NCBI RefSeq assembly: GCF_900566075.1
Contig: NZ_UPHU01000001.1
Location: 1,550,001 to 1,614,000, forward strand
From: Mycobacterium pseudokansasii
GTDB taxonomy: Bacteria > Actinomycetota > Actinomycetes > Mycobacteriales > Mycobacteriaceae
Direction of reading: 5' to 3'
Length of the DNA: 64,000 nucleotides
The position numbers and the translations under genes were made by a program. How positions within the stretch are numbered: the stretch's first letter is position 1; each line of letters begins with the position of its first letter. Below the pieces are notes generated by a model. That model was not told the origin of the DNA. It was given only the letters and a program-made list of their open reading frames with translations, and searched no databases. Positions 39,891-52,109 of the stretch are shown here, piece by piece.

Positions 39891-41870
39891 ATGAATTTTT
39901 CGGTGTTGCCGCCGGAGATCAATTCGTTGCGGATTTTCGCCGGCGCCGGTCCGCAACCGATGCTGGCCGCAGCTACGGCCTGGGACGGACTGGCCGGCGA
40001 GCTCGCCGGTGCGGCGTCGTCGTTTTCGTCGGTGACGTCGGGTTTGGTCGACGGCTCGTGGCGGGGGCCGGCGTCAGCGGCGATGGCGGCTGCAGCGGCG
40101 CCTTACGCCCAATGGTTGAGTGCCGCGGCGGGTCACGCTTCGGGGGCGGCAGCTCAGGCTCGTGCGGTGGCCAGTTCGTTCGACGCGGCGCGCGCGGCCA
40201 CAGTGCATCCATTGATGGTGGCGATCAACCGTAATCGGTTCGTGCAGCTGGTGACGTCGAACGTGCTTGGCTTGAACGCGCCGGCGATCGCCTCAGCCGA
40301 GGCCCAATACGAGCAGATGTGGGCGCAGGACGTGGCCGCGATGCTGAGTTATTACGCTGACACGTCGGCCGCGGCGGCCGCATTGTCGCCGTGGGGTGCT
40401 GGGCTGCAGGGCGCTTCCGCCGCATCGGGCCAGTGGGGTGCGCCAGAGACGCCGGCTTCCGGGGGAGGGCCGTTGGCGTCCGCCATCTCGGCCGGGTCGA
40501 GTGCGGCCGCCGGCACCAATATCTCGCTACCCAACCTGGGTTTCGGCAATACCGGCAATGGAAACTTCGGATCCGGCAATGCCGGTGATTTGAATCTGGG
40601 TAGCGGAAACAACGGCAACGTCAACCTGGGTAGCGGAAACAACGGCAACGTCAATTTCGGCAGCGGCAACACCGGCAATGTCAACCTTGGCAGCGGTAAT
40701 GCCGGCAGCCTCAACGTCGGCAGCGGCAACGCCGGCAACAACAACCTGGGCAGCGGCAACGACGGGAACGCAAACCTCGGCCACGGGAACGTCGGCAGCA
40801 ATAATTTCGGCAGTGGAAATATTGGCGGCGGCAACCTTGGCTTCGGCAACGCCGGCAGCAATAACTTCGGCAGTGGAAACAATGGGAGCGGCAACCTTGG
40901 GAGCGGGAACAGTGGTAATCTCAATGTCGGCTTCGCTAATACTGGTAGCAACAATATTGGTTTTGCTAATACCGGAAACAATAATATCGGTATCGGCCTC
41001 ACTGGCGACAATCAGATTGGCTTCGGCGGCCTGAACTCCGGCACCGGAGCCGTCGGCTTGTTCAATTCTGGTAGCGGTAACACCGGCATTTTCAACTCCG
41101 GAAGCAATAACCTGGGGTGGCTGAACTCGGGGGTGGGCAACTGGGGTGGTTGGAACTCCGGGGCGGGCAGCACCGGCTTTGGCAACTCGGGCGTGACCAG
41201 CACCGGCTTCTGGAATTCCGGGTCCTACGACACCGGCTTTGGTAACGCCGGCTCGGGCAATGCCGGCGCTTTCAACTCGGGCAGCCACAACACCGGCTGG
41301 TTTAGCTCGGGCTCCGGCGGCACGGGTGACTACAACTCGGGCGACGGCAACTTCGGGAGCTTCAACGCAGGCGACGTGAATACCGGGAGCTTCAACGCAG
41401 GCTCCGTCAATACCGGATTGTGGAATTCAGGCCACATCAATACCGGCGCCCTGAACTCCGGAACTCTGAACACCGGTTTCGGCAGTCCGATCATTCAGAC
41501 GGTTGCCAACTCGGGGTTTGGCAATACCGGCACCGGCAACTCTGGTTTCAACAATTTCGGTGATAACAACTCTGGCTACGGCAACGCAGGCGTCGCAGGC
41601 GGACCCGGCCAGAACAATGCCGGTATCGGGAATCAAGGGATGCAACACTCCGGAATTGGAAACACCGGTTCCAACAATGACTCAGGCCTCGGGAACACAG
41701 GTTTGTACAATGCTGGGTTCTTCAACACTGGAGACAATAATTCCGGCTTCGGAAACATCAACACCGTTGCCAATGGATTCAATTCGGGCATTGGTAATTT
41801 TGGCAACAGCAACTCTGGTGGCTTCAATATTGGTACCGGATGGGCCGGCTTCTTTGGTAGCAACTTCTGA
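39891..41870 (+). CDS. PPE family protein, MPTR subfamily
   Basis: 659 aa from ATG 39891 (GTG 39888 is one codon earlier). PPE domain: [17 protein letters not shown]-x-G in [10 protein letters not shown] and [15 protein letters not shown]. From about residue 205 there are long MPTR repeats, at first very regular ([18 protein letters not shown]) and then the longer MPTR class ([14 protein letters not shown]). 35 bp separate it from the giant PPE, so the two are probably one transcript. Confidence 0.94.
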   Translation: MNFSVLPPEINSLRIFAGAGPQPMLAAATAWDGLAGELAGAASSFSSVTSGLVDGSWRGPASAAMAAAAAPYAQWLSAAAGHASGAAAQARAVASSFDAARAATVHPLMVAINRNRFVQLVTSNVLGLNAPAIASAEAQYEQMWAQDVAAMLSYYADTSAAAAALSPWGAGLQGASAASGQWGAPETPASGGGPLASAISAGSSAAAGTNISLPNLGFGNTGNGNFGSGNAGDLNLGSGNNGNVNLGSGNNGNVNFGSGNTGNVNLGSGNAGSLNVGSGNAGNNNLGSGNDGNANLGHGNVGSNNFGSGNIGGGNLGFGNAGSNNFGSGNNGSGNLGSGNSGNLNVGFANTGSNNIGFANTGNNNIGIGLTGDNQIGFGGLNSGTGAVGLFNSGSGNTGIFNSGSNNLGWLNSGVGNWGGWNSGAGSTGFGNSGVTSTGFWNSGSYDTGFGNAGSGNAGAFNSGSHNTGWFSSGSGGTGDYNSGDGNFGSFNAGDVNTGSFNAGSVNTGLWNSGHINTGALNSGTLNTGFGSPIIQTVANSGFGNTGTGNSGFNNFGDNNSGYGNAGVAGGPGQNNAGIGNQGMQHSGIGNTGSNNDSGLGNTGLYNAGFFNTGDNNSGFGNINTVANGFNSGIGNFGNSNSGGFNIGTGWAGFFGSNF

Positions 41871-41905
41871 AGTCGAATGGGCCAGCTCGGAGAGGATTGA
41901 GTGCG

Positions 41906-44900
41906 ATGAACTTTTCGGTTTTGCCCCCAGAGATCAATTCGGCGCAGATTTTTGCCGGTCCCGGGTCAGCGCCGATGCTGCAGGCGGCGGCGTCGTGGCA
42001 GCGCCTGGCCGACGAATTAACCTCGGCGGCGGCGTCATTCGAATCGGTCACCTCGGCGTTGGTCGGCGATTCCTGGCAGGGCTGGGCGGCGGCGGCGATG
42101 GCGAGTGCCGCCGCCCCATACGCAAGCTGGTTGAACGCCGCCGCTGCCGGAGCCCAGGGTGCGTCCGTCCAGGCCGGCGCAGCGGCAACGGTGTTCGAGG
42201 ACGCGCTAGCGGCGATGGTGCACCCGGCGGTGGTGGCGGCAAACCGGAATCAGCTCGTCATGCTCGCGATGTCGAACCTGTTGGGTCTGAATGCTCCGGC
42301 GATCGCAGCCGCCGAAGCGCAGTACGAGCAGATGTGGGCCCAGGATGTGGCAGCCCTGTCGGGCTACCACGCCGGGGTTTCAACGGTGGCCGCTGAGCTG
42401 GTGCCGTGGCAAGGAGTGCTGCAAACGCTTTCGGCGAGTGCGAGCAGTTCGATCGCGGCCGTCAACGTGGCCGCCCAGGCTGAATCCTTCACTGGACTGG
42501 ATGTCAGTGTGTCGTTCAGCGGTCTGCAACTCTTGCAGTTGGGCACCGCGCACGCGAACTCGACTTTCGGTGGGCTGGCGGTCGCCCTCGGCTCGAACAG
42601 TTCTGCTAGTGCTGCCGGGTTGCTCGACGGGGCCTGGGCCCTGGGCAGCGCCACCGGCGCCAGCAGCAGTGGCATTCTCAACACGGCATTGGCCGTGGGC
42701 GACACCAGCACCGCACAGGCCGGCGGCTTGCTTACTGTGGCTTCGGCCTTTGGTAGCGGCAACAGTGTGAGCACTGGTGGTTATGTGAATTTCGCCGGGC
42801 TTGTCGGTAATGGCAACCAGGTTGGTGTGGTTGACGGCTTTGGTAACCGCGCTTGGGTTTTGGGTAACGATAATGTGGCGCAGGTCGGTGGTTTGCTTAC
42901 TGCGGCTTCGGCTTTCGGTGGCGGCAACAGTGTGAGCACTGGTGGTTATGTGAATTTCGGCGGGCTTGTCGGTAATGGCAACCAGGTTGGTATGGTTGAC
43001 GGCTTTGGTAACCGCGCTTGGGTTTTGGGTAACGATAATGTGGCGCAGGTCGGTGGTTTGCTTACTGCGGCTTCGGCTTTCGGTGGCGGCAACAGTGTGA
43101 GCACTGGTGGTTATGTGAATTTCGCCGGGCTTGTCGGTAATGGCAACCAGGTTGGTGTGGTTGACGGGGGCGGTAACCGCGCTTGGGTTTTGGGTAACGA
43201 CAATGTGGCGCAGGTCGGTGGTTTACTTACTGCGGCTTCGGCTTTCGGTGGCGGCAACAGTGTGAGCACTGGTGGTTATGTGAATTTCGCCGGGCTTGTC
43301 GGTAATGGCAACCAGGTTGGTGTGGTTGACGGGGGCGGTAACCGCGCTTGGGTTTTGGGTAACGACAACGTAGCCGATGTCGTTGGCGTGTTCACAGGGG
43401 CTCTTACGCTCGGTAGCGGCAATAGCACCGGCGCCGGTGGCACTGTGAACTTCGCCGGGATTCTGGGCAACAACAACCAGGCCGGTGCGATTGACGGTAT
43501 AGGCAACGGCGCTTGGGTCTTCGGGGACAACAACGCAGCCCACGCCGGCGGCGGGTACTTCAACGCGGCAACAGTGCTCGGCAACTACAACAGCCCGGTC
43601 GGAGTCGGCGCCAACGGCACGGGCTCCGTAGCCCGAACGAACATCGCCAACTTTGCCACCGTCGTCGGTAACCACAACAATGCAGTTACCGTGGGCGCCA
43701 ATGGAAATGACGCAGTCGCGAATACCAACATCGGCACCTTCGCCACTGTGCTCGGTAGCAACAACGGCATGGTTGCTGCCGGTGCCAACGGAAGTGGTGC
43801 AGTCGCGAACGCCAACGTCGGAACCATTGCTACCGTGTTGGGAAATAACAACAGCGGTGTTCAAGCCAGTGTCGCCGGCCAGACCAATATCGCCACCGCC
43901 GCCACGGTACTCGGCGACAACAACGGCGGGGTGTTGGCCGGGGCTGATGGCAACCTCAACATCGCCACGATGGCCAACGCCATTGGCGCCGACAACAACG
44001 TGGTGGCAGCTGATGCTGTCGGCAACACCAACATCGTCACGTTTAGCAACGTAATCGGCAACGCTAACAGCGGCGTCGCAGCCAGTACCGATGGCGATAC
44101 CAACATCGCCACCTTCGCGACCGTCGTCGGCAACGGCAACCATGGGGCTGCCGCCGATGCCGTCGGCCGCCTGAACATCGCCACCTTCGGCACTGCAGTC
44201 GGCGGCGGGAACGAGGTCGGCGCGAGCGCCAACGGTGACACCAACATCGTTACCTTCGCCAGCGCTGTCGGCAACGGCAACCATGACGTCGCCGCCGACG
44301 CCGCAGGCCATCTCAATATCGCCACCTTGAGCACTGCCATGTTCAACGGCAATCATGAGGTGACGGCCAGCGCGAGCGGCGATACCAATATCGCCACCTT
44401 TGCCACCGTCGCGGGCAACGCCAACCGCGGGGTCACCGCAGAAGCTCTCGGCCACACCAATATCGCTACCTTCGCCACCACGACCGGCCTGATAAGCGTC
44501 GGAAACGACGGCGTCAAGGCAAAGGCTGCTGGCGACCTCAACATCGCCACCTTTGCCACCGACATCAACATTATTGGCAATGGAAACCAAAACCTGGAAG
44601 CCAGCGCCAGTGGTACCGGTAATATCGCAACTTTTGCAACGACTTTCGGCAATGCGAACGACGGGGTCGCCGCAAGCACCGACGGACAGGGCAACATAGC
44701 AACCTTTGCCACCGCCTTCGGCAACGCCAATACGGGAGTGTCGTCCAGCGCCGCCGGCACCGGCAATATCGCGACACTTGCCACCAACGCCAGCTTCGTC
44801 GGCAACGCCAACAACGCGATCCGAGCTAGCGCAGACGGCACCGGCAACATCGCCACGTTCGCCACCAACGCCAGCTTCGTCGGCAACGCCAACAACGGCG

Positions 44901-47900
44901 TGGAAGCCAATGCCAGCGGCGGAGGTAACATCGCCACCTTCGCCACGGTTGTCGGTAGCGCCAACCAACAGGTGGAAGCCGGCGCCACTGGGAATAACAA
45001 CATCGCCACTCTCGCAGGGGTTTACGGCAACGGCAACGATGGGGTGCAAGCCACGGCGAGCGGCGACGCCAATATCGCCACGATGGCCAACTCCCTCACT
45101 ATCTTTGGCAACGGCGACAATTCGGTCGGGGCCAGCGCCAACGGCCGGGGCAATATCGCCACCGTCGGCACCGCCGCCACCCTCTTTGGTACCGCCAGCA
45201 ACGGCGTCGAAGCCACCGCCAACGGCGGGGGCAATATCGCCACATTTGCCAGCGCCTTCGGCGACAGCAATGGGGTGACCGCTAAAGCCTTGGGAGACAA
45301 CAACATCGTCACCTTCGCCACCGCTATCGGTAATGACAACGGTGCAGTCCTGGCCAGCGCCAGCGACCGGGGCAATATCGCCACCTTCGCGACCGTGGTC
45401 GGCGACGACAACGCGCTGACCGCCGAAGCTGTCGGTGATGGCAACATATCGACTCTTGCGACAGTGGTAGGCGGCCACAACAGCGGCGTTCTGGCGAGTG
45501 CGAACGGCACGGGCAATTACGCCACGGCCGCCACGGCGGTCGGCAATGACAACACCGCAGTCGAGGCCAAGACCGACGGCACAGGCAATATCACCACCTT
45601 CGGCACCGCGGTTGGTAACAGTAACGCGCTTACAGCCGAGGCCAATGGCGCGGCCAACATCGCGACTCTTGCGACCGTGGTCGGCGACCACAACAGCGGA
45701 GTTCTGGCCAGCTCCAACGACACTGCCAATTACGCTACGCTCGCCACTGTTGTCGGCAACGCCAACACCGGCGCCGCCGCCACCTCCAATGGCGACGTCA
45801 ATATCGCCACGCTAGCCACGGTCGTCGGTGACAACAATGCGGTGGCAGCTGACGCTATCGGCAGCACGAATATCGCTACCCTGGGCACCGCCGTGGGTGA
45901 TGCCAATAGCGGAGTCGCAGCCAACGCCGACGGCAGACTGAATATCGCAACCGCGGCCACCGCGGTTTTTGATGGGAATCAAGCGATTACGGCAACTGCT
46001 GTTGGTGACACCAATGTGGCGACCGCAGGCACTGTTGTCGGCTACAACAACAGCGGGATTACGGCCGCGGCCGACGGTGCGACCAATGTCGCGACCGCGG
46101 CCACGGTGGTGGGCGATGGTAATAGTGCGGCGATCCTGGCCACGGCGAGCGGTGACACCAATGTGGCGACGGCGGCGACGGTGGTGGGGGATCGTAATGC
46201 TGGGGTGTTGGCTAGTGCGCAGGGGGTGCGCAATGTGGCGACGGCGGCCACGGTGGTGGGCAATGACAATGTGGTTGATGCTGCCAGTGCGATGGCGGTG
46301 GGGGAGACCAATGTGGCGACGGCGGCCACGGTGGTGGGTGATGGCAATAGTGGGGTGGCTGCTATGGCCGATGGTCGCATTAATGTGGCCACGGCGGCCA
46401 CGGTGGTCGGTGATGGCAATAGTGGGGTTGTTGCGGGTGCGGATGGCAGCGTCAATGTGGTGACGGCGGCCACCGCGGTTTTTGATGGGAATCAAGCGAT
46501 TACGGCAACTGCTGTTGGTGACACCAATGTGGCGACGGCGGCCACGGTGGTGGGTAACGCCAACGATGGGGTTACGGCCAGCGCTGATGGCAGCATCAAT
46601 GTCGCGTCGGCGGCGACGGTGGTGGGTGCCAACAATGGTGGGGTTGTGGCGGGTTCGGTCGGTGACACCAATGTGGCGACGGCGGCGACGGTGGTGGGGG
46701 ATCGTAATGCTGGGGTGTTGGCTAGTGCGCAGGGGGTGCGCAATGTGGCGACGGCGGCCACGGTGGTGGGCAATGACAATGTGGTTGATGCTGCCAGTGC
46801 GATGGCGGTGGGGGAGACCAATGTGGCGACGGCGGCCACGGTGGTGGGTGATGGCAATAGTGGGGTGGCTGCTATGGCCGATGGTCGCATTAATGTGGCC
46901 ACGGCGGCCACGGTGGTCGGTGATGGCAATAGTGGGGTTGTTGCGGGTGCGGATGGCAGCGTCAATGTGGTGACGGCGGCCACCGCGGTTTTTGATGGGA
47001 ATCAAGCGATTACGGCAACTGCTGTTGGTGACACCAATGTGGCAACCGCAGGCACTGTTGTCGGCTACAACAACAGCGGGATTACGGCCGCGGCCGACGG
47101 TGCGACCAATGTCGCGACCGCGGCCACGGTGGTGGGCGATGGTAATAGTGCGGCGATCCTGGCCACGGCGAGCGGTGACACCAATGTGGCGACGGCGGCG
47201 ACGGTGGTGGGGGATCGTAATGCTGGGGTGTTGGCTAGTGCGCAGGGGGTGCGCAATGTGGCGACGGCGGCCACGGTGGTGGGCAATGACAATGTGGTTG
47301 ATGCTGCCAGTGCGATGGCGGTGGGGGAGACCAATGTGGCGACGGCGGCCACGGTGGTGGGTGATGGCAATAGTGGGGTGGCTGCTATGGCCGATGGTCG
47401 CATTAATGTGGCCACGGCGGCCACGGTGGTCGGTGATGGCAATAGTGGGGTTGTTGCGGGTGCGGATGGCAGCGTCAATGTGGTGACGGCGGCCACCGCG
47501 GTTTTTGATGGGAATCAAGCGATTACGGCAACTGCTGTTGGTGACACCAATGTGGCAACCGCAGGCACTGTTGTCGGCTACAACAACAGCGGGATTACGG
47601 CCGCGGCCGACGGTGCGACCAATGTCGCGACCGCGGCCACGGTGGTGGGCGATGGTAATAGTGCGGCGATCCTGGCCACGGCGAGCGGTGACACCAATGT
47701 GGCGACGGCGGCGACGGTGGTGGGGGATCGTAATGCTGGGGTGTTGGCTAGTGCGCAGGGGGTGCGCAATGTGGCGACGGCGGCCACGGTGGTGGGCAAT
47801 GACAATGTGGTTGATGCTGCCAGTGCGATGGCGGTGGGGGAGACCAATGTGGCGACGGCGGCCACGGTGGTGGGTGATGGCAATAGTGGGGTGGCTGCTA

Positions 47901-50128
47901 TGGCCGATGGTCGCATTAATGTGGCCACGGCGGCCACGGTGGTCGGTGATGGCAATAGTGGGGTTGTTGCGGGTGCGGATGGCAGCGTCAATGTGGTGAC
48001 GGCGGCCACCGCGGTTTTTGATGGGAATCAAGCGATTACGGCAACTGCTGTTGGTGACACCAATGTGGCGACGGCGGCCACGGTGGTGGGTAACGCCAAC
48101 GATGGGGTTACGGCCAGCGCTGATGGCAGCATCAATGTCGCGTCGGCGGCGACGGTGGTGGGTGCCAACAATGGTGGGGTTGTGGCGGGTTCGGTCGGTG
48201 ACACCAATGTGGCGACGGCGGCGACGGTGGTGGGGGATCGTAATGCTGGGGTGTTGGCTAGTGCGCAGGGGGTGCGCAATGTGGCGACGGCGGCCACGGT
48301 GGTGGGCAATGACAATGTGGTTGATGCTGCCAGTGCGATGGCGGTGGGGGAGACCAATGTGGCGACGGCGGCCACGGTGGTGGGTGATGGCAATAGTGGG
48401 GTGGCTGCTATGGCCGATGGTCGCATTAATGTGGCCACGGCGGCCACGGTGGTCGGTGATGGCAATAGTGGGGTTGTTGCGGGTGCGGATGGCAGCGTCA
48501 ATGTGGTGACGGCGGCCACCGCGGTTTTTGATGGGAATCAAGCGATTACGGCAACTGCTGTTGGTGACACCAATGTGGCGACCGCAGGCACTGTTGTCGG
48601 CTACAACAACAGCGGGATTACGGCCGCGGCCGACGGTGCGACCAATGTCGCGACCGCGGCCACGGTGGTGGGCGATGGTAATAGTGCGGCGATCCTGGCC
48701 ACGGCGAGCGGTGACACCAATGTGGCGACGGCGGCGACGGTGGTGGGGGATCGTAATGCTGGGGTGTTGGCTAGTGCGCAGGGGGTGCGCAATGTGGCGA
48801 CGGCGGCCACGGTGGTGGGCAATGACAATGTGGTTGATGCTGCCAGTGCGATGGCGGTGGGGGAGACCAATGTGGCGACGGCGGCCACGGTGGTGGGTGA
48901 TGGCAATAGTGGGGTGGCTGCTATGGCCGATGGTCGCATTAATGTGGCCACGGCGGCCACGGTGGTCGGTGATGGCAATAGTGGGGTTGTTGCGGGTGCG
49001 GATGGCAGCGTCAATGTGGTGACGGCGGCCACCGCGGTTTTTGATGGGAATCAAGCGATTACGGCAACTGCTGTTGGTGACACCAATGTGGCGACGGCGG
49101 CCACGGTGGTGGGTAACGCCAACGATGGGGTTACGGCCAGCGCTGATGGCAGCATCAATGTCGCGTCGGCGGCGACGGTGGTGGGTGCCAACAATGGTGG
49201 GGTTGTGGCGGGTTCGGTCGGTGACACCAATGTGGCGACGGCGGCGACGGTGGTGGGGGATCGTAATGCTGGGGTGTTGGCTAGTGCGCAGGGGGTGCGC
49301 AATGTGGCGACGGCGGCCACGGTGGTGGGCAATGACAATGTGGTTGATGCTGCCAGTGCGATGGCGGTGGGGGAGACCAATGTGGCGACGGCGGCCACGG
49401 TGGTCGGTGATGGCAATAGTGGGGTGGCTGCTATGGCCGATGGTCGCATTAATGTGGCCACGGCGGCCACGGTGGTCGGTGATGGCAATAGTGGGGTTGT
49501 TGCGGGTGCGGATGGCAGCGTCAATGTGGTGACGGCGGCCACCGCGGTTTTTGATGGGAATCAAGCGATTACGGCAACTGCTGTTGGTGACACCAATGTG
49601 GCGACGGCGGCCACGGTGGTGGGTAACGCCAACGATGGGGTTACGGCCAGCGCTGATGGCAGCATCAATGTCGCGTCGGCGGCGACGGTGGTGGGTGCCA
49701 ACAATGGTGGCGTAGCTGCCAGCGCTGTCGGCGACAACGACTTCGTCACCGCTGCTACCGTCGTTGGCCGCGGCAACAACGGGGTCGCAGCCGAGGCCGT
49801 AGGCGGCAACTTCGCCAACGCCGCTGTGGTCGTCGGCGGCAATAACACCGACGTCCATGCGCAAAGAGGCCACTTCAACGCGGCGGTCGTGGTAGGAAAT
49901 GACAGCACCGCCTTCGCGGGCGGTGAAACAGGCGACGAAGGCAATCGCGACTTCGCGATCGTCGTCGCCAACAACGCCCAAGCTCGAGCATTCAATGGCA
50001 ACAACGACATCGCAATCGCCAGGGCAGACGGCGCATCGGCGATCGCAGGTCCCGGCGACAACATCGTGGACATCCAGCCGCCGTTATTTGCGTTCTTACT
50101 GGGAGCCTTGCGCGGATTATTCTCCTAG
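41906..50128 (+). CDS. Giant PPE protein with non-MPTR tandem repeats
   Basis: 2740 aa from ATG 41906 (AGAGGA 9 nt upstream). PPE domain 1-180 with LPPEIN, W57-Q-G59 (SWQGW) and [15 protein letters not shown]. After it come: (1) about 3.7 copies of a 55-aa repeat (42735-43380); (2) a long degenerate zone of repeats of about 23 aa of form [13 protein letters not shown] followed by an A-x-A-x-G turn (43400-45960); (3) almost identical 171/170-aa superrepeats (45962-49710) built from the same unit; (4) a unique acidic/Asn-rich tail ending in the hydrophobic [15 protein letters not shown]. No NxGxGNxG MPTR. The regular Ala/Val/Thr plus Gly-Asn turns suggest a beta-solenoid. Likely ESX-secreted and surface-exposed. 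Confidence 0.92.
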   Translation: MNFSVLPPEINSAQIFAGPGSAPMLQAAASWQRLADELTSAAASFESVTSALVGDSWQGWAAAAMASAAAPYASWLNAAAAGAQGASVQAGAAATVFEDALAAMVHPAVVAANRNQLVMLAMSNLLGLNAPAIAAAEAQYEQMWAQDVAALSGYHAGVSTVAAELVPWQGVLQTLSASASSSIAAVNVAAQAESFTGLDVSVSFSGLQLLQLGTAHANSTFGGLAVALGSNSSASAAGLLDGAWALGSATGASSSGILNTALAVGDTSTAQAGGLLTVASAFGSGNSVSTGGYVNFAGLVGNGNQVGVVDGFGNRAWVLGNDNVAQVGGLLTAASAFGGGNSVSTGGYVNFGGLVGNGNQVGMVDGFGNRAWVLGNDNVAQVGGLLTAASAFGGGNSVSTGGYVNFAGLVGNGNQVGVVDGGGNRAWVLGNDNVAQVGGLLTAASAFGGGNSVSTGGYVNFAGLVGNGNQVGVVDGGGNRAWVLGNDNVADVVGVFTGALTLGSGNSTGAGGTVNFAGILGNNNQAGAIDGIGNGAWVFGDNNAAHAGGGYFNAATVLGNYNSPVGVGANGTGSVARTNIANFATVVGNHNNAVTVGANGNDAVANTNIGTFATVLGSNNGMVAAGANGSGAVANANVGTIATVLGNNNSGVQASVAGQTNIATAATVLGDNNGGVLAGADGNLNIATMANAIGADNNVVAADAVGNTNIVTFSNVIGNANSGVAASTDGDTNIATFATVVGNGNHGAAADAVGRLNIATFGTAVGGGNEVGASANGDTNIVTFASAVGNGNHDVAADAAGHLNIATLSTAMFNGNHEVTASASGDTNIATFATVAGNANRGVTAEALGHTNIATFATTTGLISVGNDGVKAKAAGDLNIATFATDINIIGNGNQNLEASASGTGNIATFATTFGNANDGVAASTDGQGNIATFATAFGNANTGVSSSAAGTGNIATLATNASFVGNANNAIRASADGTGNIATFATNASFVGNANNGVEANASGGGNIATFATVVGSANQQVEAGATGNNNIATLAGVYGNGNDGVQATASGDANIATMANSLTIFGNGDNSVGASANGRGNIATVGTAATLFGTASNGVEATANGGGNIATFASAFGDSNGVTAKALGDNNIVTFATAIGNDNGAVLASASDRGNIATFATVVGDDNALTAEAVGDGNISTLATVVGGHNSGVLASANGTGNYATAATAVGNDNTAVEAKTDGTGNITTFGTAVGNSNALTAEANGAANIATLATVVGDHNSGVLASSNDTANYATLATVVGNANTGAAATSNGDVNIATLATVVGDNNAVAADAIGSTNIATLGTAVGDANSGVAANADGRLNIATAATAVFDGNQAITATAVGDTNVATAGTVVGYNNSGITAAADGATNVATAATVVGDGNSAAILATASGDTNVATAATVVGDRNAGVLASAQGVRNVATAATVVGNDNVVDAASAMAVGETNVATAATVVGDGNSGVAAMADGRINVATAATVVGDGNSGVVAGADGSVNVVTAATAVFDGNQAITATAVGDTNVATAATVVGNANDGVTASADGSINVASAATVVGANNGGVVAGSVGDTNVATAATVVGDRNAGVLASAQGVRNVATAATVVGNDNVVDAASAMAVGETNVATAATVVGDGNSGVAAMADGRINVATAATVVGDGNSGVVAGADGSVNVVTAATAVFDGNQAITATAVGDTNVATAGTVVGYNNSGITAAADGATNVATAATVVGDGNSAAILATASGDTNVATAATVVGDRNAGVLASAQGVRNVATAATVVGNDNVVDAASAMAVGETNVATAATVVGDGNSGVAAMADGRINVATAATVVGDGNSGVVAGADGSVNVVTAATAVFDGNQAITATAVGDTNVATAGTVVGYNNSGITAAADGATNVATAATVVGDGNSAAILATASGDTNVATAATVVGDRNAGVLASAQGVRNVATAATVVGNDNVVDAASAMAVGETNVATAATVVGDGNSGVAAMADGRINVATAATVVGDGNSGVVAGADGSVNVVTAATAVFDGNQAITATAVGDTNVATAATVVGNANDGVTASADGSINVASAATVVGANNGGVVAGSVGDTNVATAATVVGDRNAGVLASAQGVRNVATAATVVGNDNVVDAASAMAVGETNVATAATVVGDGNSGVAAMADGRINVATAATVVGDGNSGVVAGADGSVNVVTAATAVFDGNQAITATAVGDTNVATAGTVVGYNNSGITAAADGATNVATAATVVGDGNSAAILATASGDTNVATAATVVGDRNAGVLASAQGVRNVATAATVVGNDNVVDAASAMAVGETNVATAATVVGDGNSGVAAMADGRINVATAATVVGDGNSGVVAGADGSVNVVTAATAVFDGNQAITATAVGDTNVATAATVVGNANDGVTASADGSINVASAATVVGANNGGVVAGSVGDTNVATAATVVGDRNAGVLASAQGVRNVATAATVVGNDNVVDAASAMAVGETNVATAATVVGDGNSGVAAMADGRINVATAATVVGDGNSGVVAGADGSVNVVTAATAVFDGNQAITATAVGDTNVATAATVVGNANDGVTASADGSINVASAATVVGANNGGVAASAVGDNDFVTAATVVGRGNNGVAAEAVGGNFANAAVVVGGNNTDVHAQRGHFNAAVVVGNDSTAFAGGETGDEGNRDFAIVVANNAQARAFNGNNDIAIARADGASAIAGPGDNIVDIQPPLFAFLLGALRGLFS
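42735..43380 (+). repeat. 165-bp tandem repeat inside giant PPE (about 3.7 copies)
   Basis: The marker TGTGAGCACTGGTGG recurs at 42766, 42931, 43096 and 43261, exactly 165 bp apart. Copies differ by a few bases. Each encodes 55 aa containing [31 protein letters not shown] and [11 protein letters not shown]. The reading frame is kept. Confidence 0.9.
45962..49710 (+). repeat. 513/510-bp tandem repeat array inside giant PPE (about 7.3 units)
   Basis: The marker GCGGTTTTTGATGGG begins units at 45962, 46475, 46985, 47498, 48011, 48521, 49034 and 49544. Two unit types alternate: A (513 bp, with [13 protein letters not shown] and [12 protein letters not shown]) and B (510 bp, with [13 protein letters not shown] and [13 protein letters not shown]). 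They share a nearly identical 3' part of about 345 bp. The order is A-B-A-A-B-A-B-B(partial). Copies are almost identical in DNA, with only a few single-base differences seen. Confidence 0.9.
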
Positions 50129-50138
50129 CCCATCTAAA

Positions 50139-52103
50139 CCGTAGTTCCCCCCGTTAGGTGGGGTCTGAGTCGCCGATGTGGTTTGTGAGCAGGTGTTTTT
50201 GCGCCCACGTAAAGGCGAATATGTAGACATGTGCACGATAGACTCGTACGGCGCGTCATCAATTGAATAAGCGTTATAACTCCTATCGATATGCTATAAA
50301 GTAGACATGTACGTGGCGCGGGTGCCGAACCGGGGGTCACCGCCGGCGATCCTGCTGCGGGAAAGTTACCGCGAAGGCGGAAAGGTGAAAAACCGCACCC
50401 TGGCCAACCTGACCCGCTGGCCGGCGCCCAAGGTGGATGCGCTATCGCGGGTGCTTAAGGGACTGTCGCCAACGGTGGAGCTGGCCGAGGCGTTCGAGAT
50501 CACCCGCAGCCTGCCGCACGGGCACGTGGCCGCGGTGCTGGGCACCGCGCGGGCACTCGGCGTGGAGGAGTTGATCGACCCGGCGCCCTCGCGGCGGCGG
50601 AATCTGGTGACCGCCATGTTGGTGGCCCAGGTGATCGACCCAGGCTCCAAGCTGGCGGTGGCGCGCGGGTTGCGTTCTGAGACCGCGACCAGCTCTCTCG
50701 GTGACGTGCTGGGCGTGTCCGGCTGTGATGAGGATGACCTCTATGCGGCGATGGACTGGGTGCTTCAGCGCAAGGACGCCATCGAAACCAAGCTGGCCGC
50801 ACGGCATTTGGCCAACGGCACCCTGGTGCTCTACGACGTGTCCTCGGCGGCGTTTGAGGGCCACACCTGCCCGCTGGGCAAGATCGGGCACGCCCGCGAC
50901 GGGGTCAAAGGCCGGCCGCAGATCGTCTACGGGCTGCTGTGTAGCACCGCCGGGATACCGATAGCGATCGAGGTGTTCGACGGCAACACCGCCGACCCGA
51001 AAACCCTGAGCGCCCAGATCACCAAGCTCAAAAAACGCTTCGGGCTCACCCGGGTCTGCTTGATCGGGGACCGCGGCATGCTCACCTGCGCGCGCATCCG
51101 CGATGAGCTGCGCCCCGCCGAGCTGGATTGGATCACCGCGCTGCGCGCCCCGCAGATCAAGGCCCTCGTCGAGGCCGACGCGCTGCAGCTGACCCTGTTC
51201 GACCAACAAGACCTCGTCGAGATCACCTCCCCAGACTTTCCCGGGGAGCGGCTGATGTGCTGCCACAACCCGGTCCTGGGCGCCCAGCGCACCCGCAAAC
51301 GCCAAGACTTGTTGGCCGCCACCGAAAAACAGCTCGCCCTCATCGCCGCCGCCACCACCCGAGCACGGCGCCCGCTGCGCGGCCAAGACAAGATCGCGCT
51401 CAAGGTGGGCAAGGTGATCAACCACTACAAAATGGCCAAGCACTTTCACACCGAGATCACCGACGAGACGTTCACCTACACCCGCAACCAAGACAGCATC
51501 GCCGCCGAGGCCGCCCTCGACGGCATCTACGTGATACGCACCAGCCTGCCCGCCGACACCCTCGTCGCGGGCGACGTCGTGTTGCGCTACAAGGGACTCG
51601 AAGACGTCGAACGCTTCTTCCGCACCTGCAACAGCGAACTCGACGTGCGCCCCATCCGCCACCATCTCGCCGACCGGGTCCGCGCCCACATGTTCTTGCG
51701 GATGCTGTCCTACTACATCAGCTGGCACATGAAACAAGCCCTGGCCCCGATCCTGTTTGTCGACCACGACAAACCCGCCGCCGCCGCCACACGCACCAAT
51801 CCCGTTGCCGCGGCCCAACGCTCCGATGCCGCACTAGCCAAGGCCGCCCGCAAACATACCCAAGACGGCACCCCAGTGCACAGCTTCACCAGCCTGCTCA
51901 CCGACCTGGAAACCATCTGCGCCAACCACATTCAACCCGCCGACGACATGCCAACATTCACCAAACTCACCACCCCCACCCCACTGCAGCGACGAGCCTT
52001 CGAACTCCTCGGCCTCACCCACCGCCTGGGCTACATGTAGTCAGTGAACAAGCCAAAACCGCAGGTCAGCACCCATTCGTCAACACAGCAGGGGGAACTT
52101 CGG
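50139..52103 (+). mobile_element. IS1634-like insertion sequence, copy 1
   Basis: 1965 bp with terminal inverted repeats CCGTAGTTCCCCC (left, 50139-50151) and, inverted, CCGAAGTTCCCCC (right, 52091-52103), one mismatch in 13. It is flanked by TCTAAA on the left (50133-50138) and on the right (52104-52109), a plausible 6-bp target duplication. It carries one transposase gene. It starts 10 bp after the giant PPE stop. Confidence 0.82.
50307..52040 (+). CDS. IS1634-family (IS4-type DDE) transposase
   Basis: 577 aa. Candidate DDE catalytic residues: LVLYDVSSAAFEG (first Asp), LIGDRGMLT (second Asp) and the Glu in the C-terminal VERFFRTCNSELDVRPIRHHLADRVRAH region, spaced as in IS4/IS1634 transposases. 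The N-terminus MYVARVPNRGSPPAILLRESYREGGKVKNRTLANLTRW is typical of the group. TATAAA at 50295-50300, 6 nt before the ATG, suggests a leaderless transcript. The frame is intact, so the element may be active. Confidence 0.92.
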   Translation: MYVARVPNRGSPPAILLRESYREGGKVKNRTLANLTRWPAPKVDALSRVLKGLSPTVELAEAFEITRSLPHGHVAAVLGTARALGVEELIDPAPSRRRNLVTAMLVAQVIDPGSKLAVARGLRSETATSSLGDVLGVSGCDEDDLYAAMDWVLQRKDAIETKLAARHLANGTLVLYDVSSAAFEGHTCPLGKIGHARDGVKGRPQIVYGLLCSTAGIPIAIEVFDGNTADPKTLSAQITKLKKRFGLTRVCLIGDRGMLTCARIRDELRPAELDWITALRAPQIKALVEADALQLTLFDQQDLVEITSPDFPGERLMCCHNPVLGAQRTRKRQDLLAATEKQLALIAAATTRARRPLRGQDKIALKVGKVINHYKMAKHFHTEITDETFTYTRNQDSIAAEAALDGIYVIRTSLPADTLVAGDVVLRYKGLEDVERFFRTCNSELDVRPIRHHLADRVRAHMFLRMLSYYISWHMKQALAPILFVDHDKPAAAATRTNPVAAAQRSDAALAKAARKHTQDGTPVHSFTSLLTDLETICANHIQPADDMPTFTKLTTPTPLQRRAFELLGLTHRLGYM

Positions 52104-52109
52104 TCTAAA

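Noticed and set aside
43223..45691. Open antisense frame of 822 codons opposite the middle of the giant PPE
   Set aside because: Same reason: codon bias of the sense repeats; low-complexity product without recognisable domains.
45962..49710. CRISPR array
   Set aside because: Repeats are 510-513 bp, contiguous and in frame within a PPE gene; there are no short repeats with unique spacers and no cas genes.
45812..49981. Open antisense frame of 1389 codons opposite the giant PPE repeats
   Set aside because: It exists because the sense repeats are near-identical and lack antisense stops. Its product is a His/Arg-rich repeat with no PPE-like or other known features and no ribosome site, so it is a shadow of the PPE gene.
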